Notes: generated by a model not told the origin, from the letters alone. Shown: positions 5,758-12,970, numbered from the stretch's first letter. The stretch is DNA of 13,680 bases from Bog-756 sp036553725 (GCA_036553725.1 DATBOO010000037.1:1-13680); one strand, 5' to 3'. Translations and numbers: made by a program.

Positions 5758-6125
5758 GGGTGACCCGCATCCTCCACCACAGCGTCAACGTCGAGGGCGG
5801 GCTCGACGACTGCATCGCCTTCTACCGGCGCTTCACCCTCCCGGACCTCCCCCGTCCGCACATCCCGGGCGTCGAGGGGCACTGGTTCGGAGCCGGGGAG
5901 GCCCAGGTGCACCTGGTGGACGCACCCGCCGGGGAGGCGGCCATCCGCCCCACCGGGCCCCACGTCTGCTTCGGCGTCGAGGACCTCGACGCCGCCATCG
6001 CCGAGCTAGAGCGCGACGCGGTCCCCTACGTCCGGGGCGCCCAGGGCGACGTGGTGCAGGTGTGGGTGAGCGACCCGGCCGGCAACACCATCGAGCTCCA
6101 GCAGGACCCGGGGTTCACCGGCTGA
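5754..6125 (+). CDS. VOC family protein, complete metal triad
   Basis: 123 aa. A second VOC-fold protein, starting at an ATG that overlaps the preceding stop (ATGA, 5754-5757), so probably translationally coupled. Residues 1-27 (ILHHSVNVEGG then LDDCIAFYRRF) and 68-114 (GPHVCFGVEDLDAAIAEL, then VQVWVSDPAGNTIELQQ) give the two beta-alpha-beta-beta-beta modules. H9, H70 and E114 match the expected ligands, so this one looks catalytically competent, unlike its neighbour. The two may form a heterodimer, as VOC active sites can lie between modules; that is inference. The substrate is unknown. The gene converges on the P450, with only 41 nt between stop codons. Confidence 0.88.
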   Translation: MRVTRILHHSVNVEGGLDDCIAFYRRFTLPDLPRPHIPGVEGHWFGAGEAQVHLVDAPAGEAAIRPTGPHVCFGVEDLDAAIAELERDAVPYVRGAQGDVVQVWVSDPAGNTIELQQDPGFTG

Positions 6126-6171
6126 CCGCCTTCAGGTCCCCTTTCAGCTCCGCGCGGTCCGGGCGGTCAGC
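6121..6171. terminator. Inverted repeat embracing both stop codons of convergent genes
   Basis: GCTGACCGCC (6121-6130) and GGCGGTCAGC (6162-6171) are perfect ten-base inverted arms separated by 31 nt. The TGA of the second VOC gene (6123-6125) lies in the left arm, and the P450 TGA (complement of 6167-6169) is at the mirror position in the right arm. The loop holds a further small palindrome, CCGCGCGG (6150-6157). This is a candidate bidirectional terminator or RNA-protecting 3' hairpin; no U-run is present. Confidence 0.5.
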
Positions 6172-7378
6172 GCGTCCGTAGTAGCGGCACCCGGGCGTAG
6201 CCGGCCACATTGGACATGTGGACCCTCCGGCACCCGTCCTCGTCGACCTCGTACCTCGGCCACCGCCGGGCCAGCTCCTCGATGGCGATCCGGCTCTCCA
6301 TACGGGCGAGGGCGGCCCCGAGGCAGCTGTGGATCCCGTAGCCGAAGCCGAGGGCCAGGCTGGGTGGGCGGTCGATGTCGAAGGTGTCGGCCCGGTCGTA
6401 GAAGCGCTCGTCCCGGGTGGCCGACCCGGTGACCAGGATGGTGGGGTGCCCAGCGGGGACGGTCACCCCCGAGTAGCGCGAATCGCGCGCCGAGTAGCGG
6501 CCCTGATACTGGGACGGGGGCCAGAAGCGCAGGACCTCCTCCACTGCGCCGGGGATCCGTGCCCGGTCGTCCAGCACCTTCTGCCACTGCCCGGGATTCC
6601 GGGCGAAGAGCACCACCGCGTTCGCCACCAGCTTGGTCACCGTCTCGGCGCCGGCCCCGCCCAGCAGCGTCGCGAACCCGGCGATCTCGCCGTCGTCCAG
6701 CCGGGTGGCGTCGCCGTCGCCGCGATCGACCTCGACCTCGATCAACCGGGTGATCATGTCGTCACCCGGGTGCCGGCGCTTGTCGGCGACGAGGTCGAGG
6801 AAGTAGATGACCGTCTCCAGCCCCGCCCGAGCGCCTTGGGGAGTGGGGTCGACCTGGCCCGGTTCGCGGTGGAGCATGTCGTCGAGCCAGTGGCGGATGC
6901 GCTGTCGGTCGGGCTCGGGGACACCGAGCATCCGCGAGATGATCTCGACCGGGAACGGACCCGAGAACTCCGACACCGCGTCGAACCCGTCCTCGTCGCA
7001 CGCGTCGAGGGTGCCGCTGATGACCTCCCGGATCACCGGCTCGAGGGCCGAAACCGCTCGGGGGGTGAACGCCCGGCTGACCAGCGCCCGCAAACGGTCG
7101 TGCTCCGGCGGGTCCAGCATGATCATGCTCTGCAATTGGCGGATCAGCTCGGGCGGCGTGCGCAGGGAGGACAGATCGACGCCGTGGCTGGACGAGAAGG
7201 TCTGCCACTCCTTGTGCGCAGCGCACACGTCCTCGTACCGGAACAGGGCCCAGAACCCATACCGCTCGTTGAACGACACCGGGGCCTCGTCCCGCATCCG
7301 GCGGTAGAGGTCATAGGGGTCGTCGAAGTACTCGTCCGAGAACGGGTCGAACTCGGCGGCTGCGGGGGTGGTTGTCAC
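6167..7378 (-). CDS. Cytochrome P450
   Basis: 403 aa from GTG at 7378, chosen because it overlaps the preceding stop (GTGA) and gives the standard bacterial P450 length; an upstream in-frame extension would run into the amidohydrolase. P450s insert one oxygen atom using electrons from a ferredoxin/reductase pair, which is not encoded here. All hallmarks are present: I-helix A242-G243-A244-E245-T246 (acid/alcohol pair), K-helix E281-V-L-R284, and the heme loop F345-G-Y-G-I-H350-S-C352-L-G354, with C352 the thiolate ligand. The C-helix region PPEHDRLRALVSRAFTPRAV (90-109) matches the heme-propionate contact. Soluble, no membrane anchor. Second gene of the amidohydrolase-P450 operon; the hydrolase may act just before or after its hydroxylation. 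Substrate unknown. Confidence 0.97.
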   Translation of the reverse strand: MTTTPAAAEFDPFSDEYFDDPYDLYRRMRDEAPVSFNERYGFWALFRYEDVCAAHKEWQTFSSSHGVDLSSLRTPPELIRQLQSMIMLDPPEHDRLRALVSRAFTPRAVSALEPVIREVISGTLDACDEDGFDAVSEFSGPFPVEIISRMLGVPEPDRQRIRHWLDDMLHREPGQVDPTPQGARAGLETVIYFLDLVADKRRHPGDDMITRLIEVEVDRGDGDATRLDDGEIAGFATLLGGAGAETVTKLVANAVVLFARNPGQWQKVLDDRARIPGAVEEVLRFWPPSQYQGRYSARDSRYSGVTVPAGHPTILVTGSATRDERFYDRADTFDIDRPPSLALGFGYGIHSCLGAALARMESRIAIEELARRWPRYEVDEDGCRRVHMSNVAGYARVPLLRTR

Positions 7379-8679
7379 GTCCCGGTTGCCGGAGGACGGC
7401 GGCCGGGTGGCCGCCAGTCGTCGACCTCGGGCAGTGGGTGCCGGAAGAGGCGGGCGGCGTTGCCGGCGGCCATGGACCGCAGTTCGGACTCGGGCACATG
7501 ACCCATGGACGCGGCCAGGACCCCCTGGGTGTCGGGCCACGTCGAGTCGGCATGGGGGTAGTCACTCTCCACCATGATGTGGTCCACGCCGATGCGGTCA
7601 CGCAACTCGAGCACCGAGGGATCGTCGATCGTGCAGAACCAGAAGTTCCGCTGCAGCACTTCGCTCGGCATCAGGTCCGAGGACCACCCGGTCGGCGACG
7701 ACCCCGAGGCCGAATGGTGCACCACGTAGTCGACCCGGTCGAGGAGCATCGGCACCCACCCGATCCCTCCCTCCGAGAGGGCCACCGCCAGCCGCGGAAA
7801 CCGGAGGGGGACCCCTGACCACAGCCACTCGGCCGCTGCCACCAGCGCGTTGACCGGGAACAGGGTCGGCAGCAACTCGAAGGGCGGCCCGGGCGAGGGC
7901 AGCGGGGCCCAAGACGATGCACCAGTGTGCAGGCAGACCACCGTCCCGGTCTCCTCACAGGCAGCGAAGAATGGGTCCCAGTCGGCGGTGAAGATCGAGG
8001 GGTAGTGGAGCTGGGCGGGGAACTCGGGAAAGCTGACCGCTTTGAACCCGCGCGCTGCGTTCCGTCGGACCTCGTCGGCCGCGATCTGGGCGTCGGGCAG
8101 CCATGGGAGCTGGAGCGGGATGATCCGTTCGGGGTGGGTTCCGGCCCAGACCTCCGCGTGCCAGTCATTCCAGGCCCGGACGCACGAGAGCCCGAGGTCG
8201 GGGTCAGCCGACCCGGAGAACACCGCCCCGCAGAACCCGGCCACCAGCGACGGGAAACACAGGGAGGCCCACACACCGTTGATGTCCATGTCGGCCACCC
8301 GGGCCTCGATGTCGTAGCAGCCGGGGCGCATCTCGTCGAAGCGGGCCGGATCCATGCTCCAGGTCTCCCGGGGACGGCCGACTACCGCGTTCAAGCCGAT
8401 GTTCGGGTAGGTCCGGTCCTCGTAGACCCAGACCTGCCCGCCTTCCGCCGTGTCCACCAGCCGTGGTGCCCGGTCGGCGAGAATGGCCGGCATCCGGCCC
8501 TCGAAGAGGTCCGGCGGCTCGATCAGGTGGTCATCGACCGAGATGATCGGGACCAGGATGGGCCGCGGCGCAGGGTCCGGCAGCAGGGTGGGCCCGCCCG
8601 ACCCGTCCGGTGGCGCATCCGTTCCGGCCGGCACCGCCGCCTTCGCCGAGCCCGTGCGCTTCCCGACCGTGGTCGCCAT
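7375..8679 (-). CDS. Metal-dependent amidohydrolase, COG2159 (ACMSD-like) TIM-barrel family
   Basis: 434 aa from ATG at 8679. The family includes metal-dependent hydrolases and non-oxidative decarboxylases on (beta/alpha)8 barrels. A ~40-residue Ala/Pro/Gly-rich leader precedes VPIISVDDHLIEPPDLFEGR, where D49-x-H51 takes the place of the usual HxH on strand 1, as in many actinobacterial members. Further likely metal or catalytic residues: H251 in CLHTGASS, E303 in ALSEGGIGW, D373 and H376 in MVESDYPHADSTWPD. The closing helix GNAARLF is also typical. A candidate -10 (TAGCTT, 8694-8689) lies 9 nt upstream, so the mRNA would be near-leaderless. The stop overlaps the P450 start (GTGA). Similar hydrolases commonly sit beside P450s and SDRs in actinobacterial degradation clusters. 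Hydrolase versus decarboxylase cannot be decided. Confidence 0.92.
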   Translation of the reverse strand: MATTVGKRTGSAKAAVPAGTDAPPDGSGGPTLLPDPAPRPILVPIISVDDHLIEPPDLFEGRMPAILADRAPRLVDTAEGGQVWVYEDRTYPNIGLNAVVGRPRETWSMDPARFDEMRPGCYDIEARVADMDINGVWASLCFPSLVAGFCGAVFSGSADPDLGLSCVRAWNDWHAEVWAGTHPERIIPLQLPWLPDAQIAADEVRRNAARGFKAVSFPEFPAQLHYPSIFTADWDPFFAACEETGTVVCLHTGASSWAPLPSPGPPFELLPTLFPVNALVAAAEWLWSGVPLRFPRLAVALSEGGIGWVPMLLDRVDYVVHHSASGSSPTGWSSDLMPSEVLQRNFWFCTIDDPSVLELRDRIGVDHIMVESDYPHADSTWPDTQGVLAASMGHVPESELRSMAAGNAARLFRHPLPEVDDWRPPGRRPPATGT

Positions 8680-8688
8680 CGGACAACG

Positions 8689-8710
8689 AAGCTATCATTT
8701 CGGAAAATGA
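8689..8710. promoter_or_regulatory. Divergent promoter core with 16-nt A/T-rich palindrome (candidate operator)
   Basis: TCATTTCGGAAAATGA (8695-8710) has perfect six-base arms around CGGA. A plus-strand TATCAT (8693-8698) overlaps its left arm, and a minus-strand TAGCTT (8694-8689) abuts it. The site sits in the 100-nt gap between the divergent operons. In otherwise very G/C-rich DNA this is a strong candidate for a dimeric repressor site controlling one or both directions. No regulator gene is visible nearby. Confidence 0.5.
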
Positions 8711-8779
8711 GGTTCTCAGCCGCCGGGACCCTCCGCCCCCCGCGTCGGCAATGGTCCTCGGACATGAGGAGACGCTGAC

Positions 8780-10510
8780 GTGCTGGACCTGGTGATCCGA
8801 TCGGGCACGGTGGTCGACGGCACCGGCGGCCCGTCCCGCCGGGCCGATGTGGGCGTACGGGACGGCAGGATCGTGTCCGTCGGTGACATCGGGGAGCCCG
8901 CCGCCCGCGAGATCGATGCCGGCGGCCGCTTGGTGGCTCCGGGCTTCGTCGACCTCCACACCCACTACGACGCCCAGCTCTCGTGGGACCCGGCGGCCAG
9001 CCCGTCGCCGCTGCACGGGGTCACCACGGTGATCGGCGGCAACTGCGGCTTCTCCCTGGCTCCCGCCGGCCCGGAGCATTCCGGCTACTTGTCGCGCATG
9101 ATGGCTCGGGTCGAGGGCATGCCCCTGGCCGCACTGGAACAGGGGCTCGACTGGTCGTGGACGTCGTTCGGAGACTGGATCGGCCGCCTCGAGGGTAACC
9201 TCGGGGTGAACGCCGGGTTCCTCGTAGGCCACTCCACCATCCGACGCGCCGCCATGGGCGATGATGCGGTCGGCAAGGCCGCCTCGGACCAGCAGATCGG
9301 GGCCATGGTGGCGCTGGCCCACCAGGCGATGGACGACGGCGCCCTCGGCGTCTCCACCTCGCAGGCGCACACCCACCACGACGGTGAGGGAAATCCCGTG
9401 CCCTCCCGCGCCGCCGGCCGCCAGGAGCTCGAGTCGCTGGTCGAGTCCATCGGCACCCACGCCGGGACCACGCTCGAGCTCATCGTCCCCGGTTGCCTGA
9501 ACGGCTTCAGTGACGAGGAGGTGGAGTTGATGGCCTCCCTCTCCCTCCTCGCCAACCGGCCGGTCAACTGGAACGTGCTCGGGGTGTCCGCACTGAACCC
9601 CGGGGCCGTGGAGCGCCAGCTGGCGGCGTCCACCCGGGCAGCCGAGCGCGGGGCGAAGGTGGTGGCCCTGACCATGCCGCACACCATGAAGATCCGCCTC
9701 TCCTTCCTCACCGGCGCCATCCTCGACGGCCTTCCCGGGTGGCGCGAAACCCTGGCCCTGCCCGTGCCCGAGCGGATCGCGGCCCTCGCCGACCCGGCGG
9801 TGCGCAAGCGACTCGACGACGGGGCCCATTCCGAGGAGGCCGGCATCCTCGGGGCCCTGGCCCATTGGCAGAACCTGCGCTTCGACGAGGTCTTCGAGCC
9901 TGCCAACTCGGCCTGCGAGGGGCGCACGGTGGGCGAAGTGGCAGCCGATCGGGGCCAGGACCCCTTCGACGCCCTGCTCGACGTCGTGGTGGCAGATGGC
10001 CTGCGGACCGGCCTGCGGCCCCCGATCCCCGAGAGCGAGGCCGACTGGGAGCTGCGGGCCGAGGTGTGGCAGGACCCCCGGACCGTGGTCGGGGGCTCCG
10101 ATGCCGGGGCCCATCTCGATGTGATGTGCGGGGCGGTCTACTCGACCGCCCTCCTGGGCGAGGGGGTCCGCAAGCGCGGGCTGCTCAGCTGGGAAGAAGC
10201 GGTACACCAGCTGACCGACGTGCCGGCCCGCCTCTACGGACTCCGCCACCGCGGCCGCCTGGCCGAAGGATGGTGGGCCGACGTGGTGGTCATCGATCCG
10301 GAGCGGGTGGGCCACGGCCCCGAGCGGACCCGCCACGACCTTCCCGGAGGCGCCGACCGGCTGTACGCCGAGGCGGAGGGGATCGACCATGTGCTGGTGA
10401 ACGGGACCGAGATCGCCGAGCACGGGTCGTTCACCGGCAACCGGCCCGGGGCTCTCCTGCGCTCGGGCCGCGACACCGACACGGTCACGGTGCCCGGGGC
10501 CTCCCGGTGA
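8780..10510 (+). CDS. N-acyl-D-amino-acid deacylase (D-aminoacylase) family amidohydrolase
   Basis: 576 aa, typical for the family, from a GTG with GGAG at 8-nt spacing. These zinc amidohydrolases cleave N-acyl-D-amino acids or related cyclic amides; many members have other substrates. The N-terminal small beta domain LVIRSGTVVDGTGGPSRRAD is followed by the barrel. Strand 1 has PGFVDLHTHYDAQ with H60 and H62. C89 in GGNCGFS matches the D-aminoacylase metal-ligand Cys. GHSTIRRAAMG (150-160), QAHTHHDGEG (195-204) and GGSDAGAHLD (438-447, catalytic D441) follow. The C-terminus returns to the small domain (ADVVVIDPE, then VLVNGTEIAEHG). It is the first gene of a three-gene operon, divergent from the amidohydrolase-P450 pair; its TGA overlaps a GTG and lies 12 nt before the SDR start. 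True substrate unknown. Confidence 0.92.
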   Translation: MLDLVIRSGTVVDGTGGPSRRADVGVRDGRIVSVGDIGEPAAREIDAGGRLVAPGFVDLHTHYDAQLSWDPAASPSPLHGVTTVIGGNCGFSLAPAGPEHSGYLSRMMARVEGMPLAALEQGLDWSWTSFGDWIGRLEGNLGVNAGFLVGHSTIRRAAMGDDAVGKAASDQQIGAMVALAHQAMDDGALGVSTSQAHTHHDGEGNPVPSRAAGRQELESLVESIGTHAGTTLELIVPGCLNGFSDEEVELMASLSLLANRPVNWNVLGVSALNPGAVERQLAASTRAAERGAKVVALTMPHTMKIRLSFLTGAILDGLPGWRETLALPVPERIAALADPAVRKRLDDGAHSEEAGILGALAHWQNLRFDEVFEPANSACEGRTVGEVAADRGQDPFDALLDVVVADGLRTGLRPPIPESEADWELRAEVWQDPRTVVGGSDAGAHLDVMCGAVYSTALLGEGVRKRGLLSWEEAVHQLTDVPARLYGLRHRGRLAEGWWADVVVIDPERVGHGPERTRHDLPGGADRLYAEAEGIDHVLVNGTEIAEHGSFTGNRPGALLRSGRDTDTVTVPGASR

Positions 10511-10521
10511 CGGAGGAGAAG

Positions 10522-11367
10522 ATGGCGGAGGCAAAGTCGACGGGAGCCGGCACGGTGGCCCTGGTGACCGGGGCGTCCTCGGGGATCGGAGCCGCCACGG
10601 CCCGCCTCCTGGCGGCCCGGGGGGCCACCGTCGCCCTGGTGGCGCGCCGGGCCGACCGCCTCGACGAGGTGGTGGCCGACTGCCGGGAGCACGCGCCCGC
10701 CTCCCGGGCCTGGCCTGCCGACCTGGCCGACCCCGAGCGGGCGGCCGCCCTGGCCCTGGCCATCCGGGACGAGTACGGAGCCATCGACGTGGTGGTCAAC
10801 AATGCCGGGGGCCCTATGCGACGCCCGGTCCAGCGGCTGACCATGGACGAGGTCCGCCGGGCGATGACCCTCAACTACCTGTCTCCGGTGGCCATCACCC
10901 TGGCCCTGCTGCCCGGCATGCTCGAGCGCCGCTCTGGTGTCATCGTCAACGTGTCCAGCCTGGGTGGGAGGCTGGGGATTGCCACCGAGGCGGCCTACTG
11001 CGCATCAAAGTTCGCCCTGGCCGGCTGGAGCGAGGCCCTCGTCGCCGACCTGGCCGGCACCGGCGTCTCGGTCCGCCTGGTGCTCCCCGGTGCCATCGAC
11101 ACCGAGATCTGGGACCAGCCGGATAACGACCCGCCCCTGTACACCGGACCCCTGGTACCCGCCGACGAGGTGGCCGCCGGCATCGTGGCCTGTATCGACA
11201 GCCCGTCCTTCGAGCACTTCCTGCCGGACATGAAGGCGGTGGTGGAGATGAAGACAGCTGACTTCGACGGCTTCATGGCCGGCATGCTGGCCATGAAGGA
11301 GGGCCGGCTCGACGAGGATGCCGTCGCCCGCACCACCGACCCGGCCACCGGTGGGACCCGACCATGA
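10522..11367 (+). CDS. Short-chain dehydrogenase/reductase (SDR)
   Basis: 281 aa from ATG at 10522, chosen for the strong GGAGGA 4 nt upstream; a GTG at 10507 overlapping the previous stop is the alternative. Classical SDR fold: TGASSGIG (16-23) for NAD(P), NNAG (93-96), N118 in the LNYLSP segment, serine pair at 145-146 in VNVSSLGG, and catalytic Y159-C-A-S-K163. Arg/Arg after strand 2 (ARRADR, 41-46) suggests NADP preference, which is inference. Residues after ~185 (LPGAIDTEIWDQ onward) form the substrate-binding lid, and the tail MLAMKEGRLDEDAVA is longer than minimal. It oxidises or reduces an alcohol/ketone, presumably an intermediate of this cluster. Its stop overlaps a micro-ORF start, bridging to the hydroxyacid dehydrogenase. 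Confidence 0.95.
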   Translation: MAEAKSTGAGTVALVTGASSGIGAATARLLAARGATVALVARRADRLDEVVADCREHAPASRAWPADLADPERAAALALAIRDEYGAIDVVVNNAGGPMRRPVQRLTMDEVRRAMTLNYLSPVAITLALLPGMLERRSGVIVNVSSLGGRLGIATEAAYCASKFALAGWSEALVADLAGTGVSVRLVLPGAIDTEIWDQPDNDPPLYTGPLVPADEVAAGIVACIDSPSFEHFLPDMKAVVEMKTADFDGFMAGMLAMKEGRLDEDAVARTTDPATGGTRP

Positions 11368-11390
11368 CCACCAGCAAGGAGCACTCATAG
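11364..11390 (+). other. Eight-codon micro-ORF between SDR and hydroxyacid dehydrogenase
   Basis: The ATG overlaps the SDR stop (ATGA, 11364-11367). The frame encodes MTTSKEHS and ends with TAG two bases before the next gene's ATG (TAGCGATG). It contains the AAGGAG that likely serves as the Shine-Dalgarno of the downstream gene, 11 nt from its start. It may couple translation of the two genes; it is too short to be assigned as a protein. Confidence 0.35.
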
Positions 11391-11392
11391 CG

Positions 11393-12379
11393 ATGTCGTC
11401 GACACGACCGAAGGCACTGGTGACGGCCGCCCTGCGCGGCCCCGGGCTCGGGCTCCTCGGAGAGCTGGCCGACCTCACCGTCGACTCCTGGCTCGAACAG
11501 CCCAGCCTGCGCATCTATGACGCCGAGCATCTGGCCGAGCGGGTGGCCGGCGTCGGGGCCTCCATTGTCGTGGTGGAGAGCGACCGCTGCGCCGGGCCGC
11601 TCTTCGAGTTGCCGCTGATCGCGGTGTGCAGCTGCCGCGGCGATCCCACCAACGTCGATGTCCCCGCGGCCACTGCCGCCGGGATTCCTGTGCTCCGGGC
11701 GCCGGGCCGGAACGCCGACGCGGTGGCCGAACTGGCCGTGGGGCTGCTGTTCGCCGCCACCCGGGGGTTGGTGGCCGCCGACCGCGACGTGCGTCGGGGC
11801 GACATCTACCGTGACGGCACCATTCCCTATCAGCGCTTCCGTGCGTGGCAGATGGCGGGGCGGACGGCCGGCCTGGTGGGGATCGGCGCCGTCGGCCGGG
11901 CACTGAGGTGGCGGCTGCGCGGCCTGGGGATGGAGGTCATCGCCTACGACCCCTACGCCGAGGAGGCCACCGTGCCGCTGGAAGAGCTGCTGGCCCGGGC
12001 CGATGTCATCTCCATGCACGCGCCGGTCACCGCCGAGACGACGGGCATGATCGGCAAGGACCAGTTCGCTGCCATGCGGGACGGGGCCGTGTTCCTCAAC
12101 TCGGCCCGGGCCGCGCTGCACGACACCGACGCCCTGGTGGCCGCTCTCGAGTCGGGAAAGGTGGCCGCGGCCGGCCTCGACCACTTCGAAGGAGAGTTCC
12201 TCCCCCCCGACCACCCCCTCACCGGTTTCGACTCGGTCGTCCTCGCCCCCCACAACGGAGGGGCCACCTACAACACCGAGACCAACCACACCACGACGAT
12301 CGCCGAGGACCTGTGCCGTCTGATGGCCGGGGCCCGGCCGCTCCACGTTGTCAATCCCGAAGTTCTCATCCGGCCCTAG
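11393..12379 (+). CDS. D-isomer-specific 2-hydroxyacid dehydrogenase family protein
   Basis: 328 aa from ATG at 11393. The family interconverts D-2-hydroxyacids and 2-oxoacids with NAD(H); phosphoglycerate and formate dehydrogenases are relatives. Residues 1-~100 form the flavodoxin-like catalytic half. The NAD domain has GLVGIGAVGRAL (160-171; G163-x-G165-x-x-G168) and D186 ending strand 2. Catalytic residues are in place: R239 in NSARAALHD, E266 in GLDHFEGE, and H287 in APHNGGAT, the usual R-E-H triad with slightly unusual flanks. PGRNADAVAELAVGLL (104-119) is the conserved helix. It is the last gene of the operon. It may handle a 2-hydroxyacid released by upstream hydrolysis, which is inference. 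Confidence 0.95.
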   Translation: MSSTRPKALVTAALRGPGLGLLGELADLTVDSWLEQPSLRIYDAEHLAERVAGVGASIVVVESDRCAGPLFELPLIAVCSCRGDPTNVDVPAATAAGIPVLRAPGRNADAVAELAVGLLFAATRGLVAADRDVRRGDIYRDGTIPYQRFRAWQMAGRTAGLVGIGAVGRALRWRLRGLGMEVIAYDPYAEEATVPLEELLARADVISMHAPVTAETTGMIGKDQFAAMRDGAVFLNSARAALHDTDALVAALESGKVAAAGLDHFEGEFLPPDHPLTGFDSVVLAPHNGGATYNTETNHTTTIAEDLCRLMAGARPLHVVNPEVLIRP

Positions 12380-12656
12380 AGCAAACGGCCCTTTCCGGCC
12401 AGGCGGACGGCAACGGTTCATCGCGCGGACCGGCGATTTCCGGCTATTTGGGAACGAGCAGGGTCGGGTGTCCCGCTGCAGTCGGTGCTCTTGCTAGTTG
12501 GTGCGCCGGACACTGCGGGCTAGCCAGGTTGCCAGGTTGCCAGGTTGCCAGTGCCGCTCCATAACCGCAGGCACTACAGGATGGTTCGACGATTGCAGTC
12601 CTTGCTCGTCATGCCATCGACCGACTGGCGTCAGCTGGAGGGGTCTAGGACTCTCG
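12380..12656. other. Intergenic stretch without a convincing gene
   Basis: This is the gap between the convergent hydroxyacid dehydrogenase and DUF1059 genes. A short GGCC/GGCC hairpin (12387-12400) may end the operon, though it has no T-run. There is one short tandem repeat. A 61-codon minus-strand frame overlaps the DUF1059 3' end and shows no protein-like pattern. Base composition becomes more A/T-rich here than in the operons to the left. Confidence 0.5.
12523..12550 (+). repeat. Short tandem repeat, 3.5 copies of GCCAGGTT
   Basis: GCCAGGTT occurs at 12523-12530, 12531-12538 and 12539-12546, followed by GCCA. The copies are perfect and directly adjacent, typical of replication slippage. 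It lies in non-coding DNA. Confidence 0.9.
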
Positions 12657-12893
12657 TCAGCCTTCGGGAAGAGCAGCAAAATCGCGTTTGGCCTGCCGGT
12701 ACCACCCCATGCCTTTGATGGGGTTCTTCCACCGGCCCTTCATATCCTTCAAGGCACTTTCGTGCATCGCGTCACCCTTGGCGACCATCTCCTTCAGATG
12801 TCGATCTTGCGCCTTGATGACCTCGTCTGCGGTGATGCCCTGATGCAGAGAATCGCACGGGCCACCCAGTTGTCGACAGGACATGGTCTTCAT
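12657..12893 (-). CDS. DUF1059-type small protein
   Basis: 78 aa. It begins MKTMSCRQLGGPCDSLHQG, the signature of the DUF1059 family (MKTMTCRQLGGxCD...). It continues with TADEVIKAQDRHLKEMVAKG (21-40) and ends ALKDMKGRWKNP...GWYRQAKRDFAALPEG. Two cysteines (C6, C13) are the conserved pair. It is soluble and mostly helical after residue 20, and the family has no firmly known function. The ATG at 12893 is preceded by GAGGA at very short spacing. It lies 77 nt downstream of the ECF sigma gene on the same strand, so it may be co-transcribed or be a target of that sigma factor. Codon use is visibly more A/T-rich (AAA, GAT, TTT, TTG) than in the operons to the left, suggesting separate ancestry. 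Confidence 0.85.
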   Translation of the reverse strand: MKTMSCRQLGGPCDSLHQGITADEVIKAQDRHLKEMVAKGDAMHESALKDMKGRWKNPIKGMGWYRQAKRDFAALPEG

Positions 12894-12929
12894 AGTCCTC
12901 GTTTCCTTTCACTGTGTCGGACGGTCACT

Positions 12930-12940
12930 TTGGATTCCAA
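12930..12940. promoter_or_regulatory. TTGGA-T-TCCAA palindrome upstream of the DUF1059 gene
   Basis: A perfect 11-nt palindrome in the 77-nt gap between the sigma-factor and DUF1059 genes, 37 nt before the ATG. It could be an operator or part of a promoter; a chance short palindrome is equally possible. Confidence 0.3.
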
Positions 12941-12970
12941 CGTGGTTCGTACGCATCTCCTCTCGGGACT

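Noticed and set aside
6167..7540. An N-terminal extension of the P450 to position 7540
   Set aside because: The extra residues are Arg/Pro-rich and overlap the amidohydrolase. The GTG at 7378 overlaps the upstream stop and gives the standard length and N-terminus.
8531..10534. A 667-codon open frame on the minus strand opposite the D-aminoacylase-type gene
   Set aside because: The plus-strand frame has clear amidohydrolase motifs (HTH, GGNCGFS, GGSDAGAHLD). The antisense frame is Gly/His/Arg/Pro-rich with no motif and is open because of third-position G/C bias.
12523..12550. Possible CRISPR or iteron array
   Set aside because: The unit is only 8 nt with no spacers and few copies; there are no cas or replication genes nearby.
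12494..12679. A 61-codon minus-strand frame ending near the short tandem repeat
   Set aside because: It overlaps the 3' end of the DUF1059 gene out of frame, includes the slippage repeat and shows no protein pattern.
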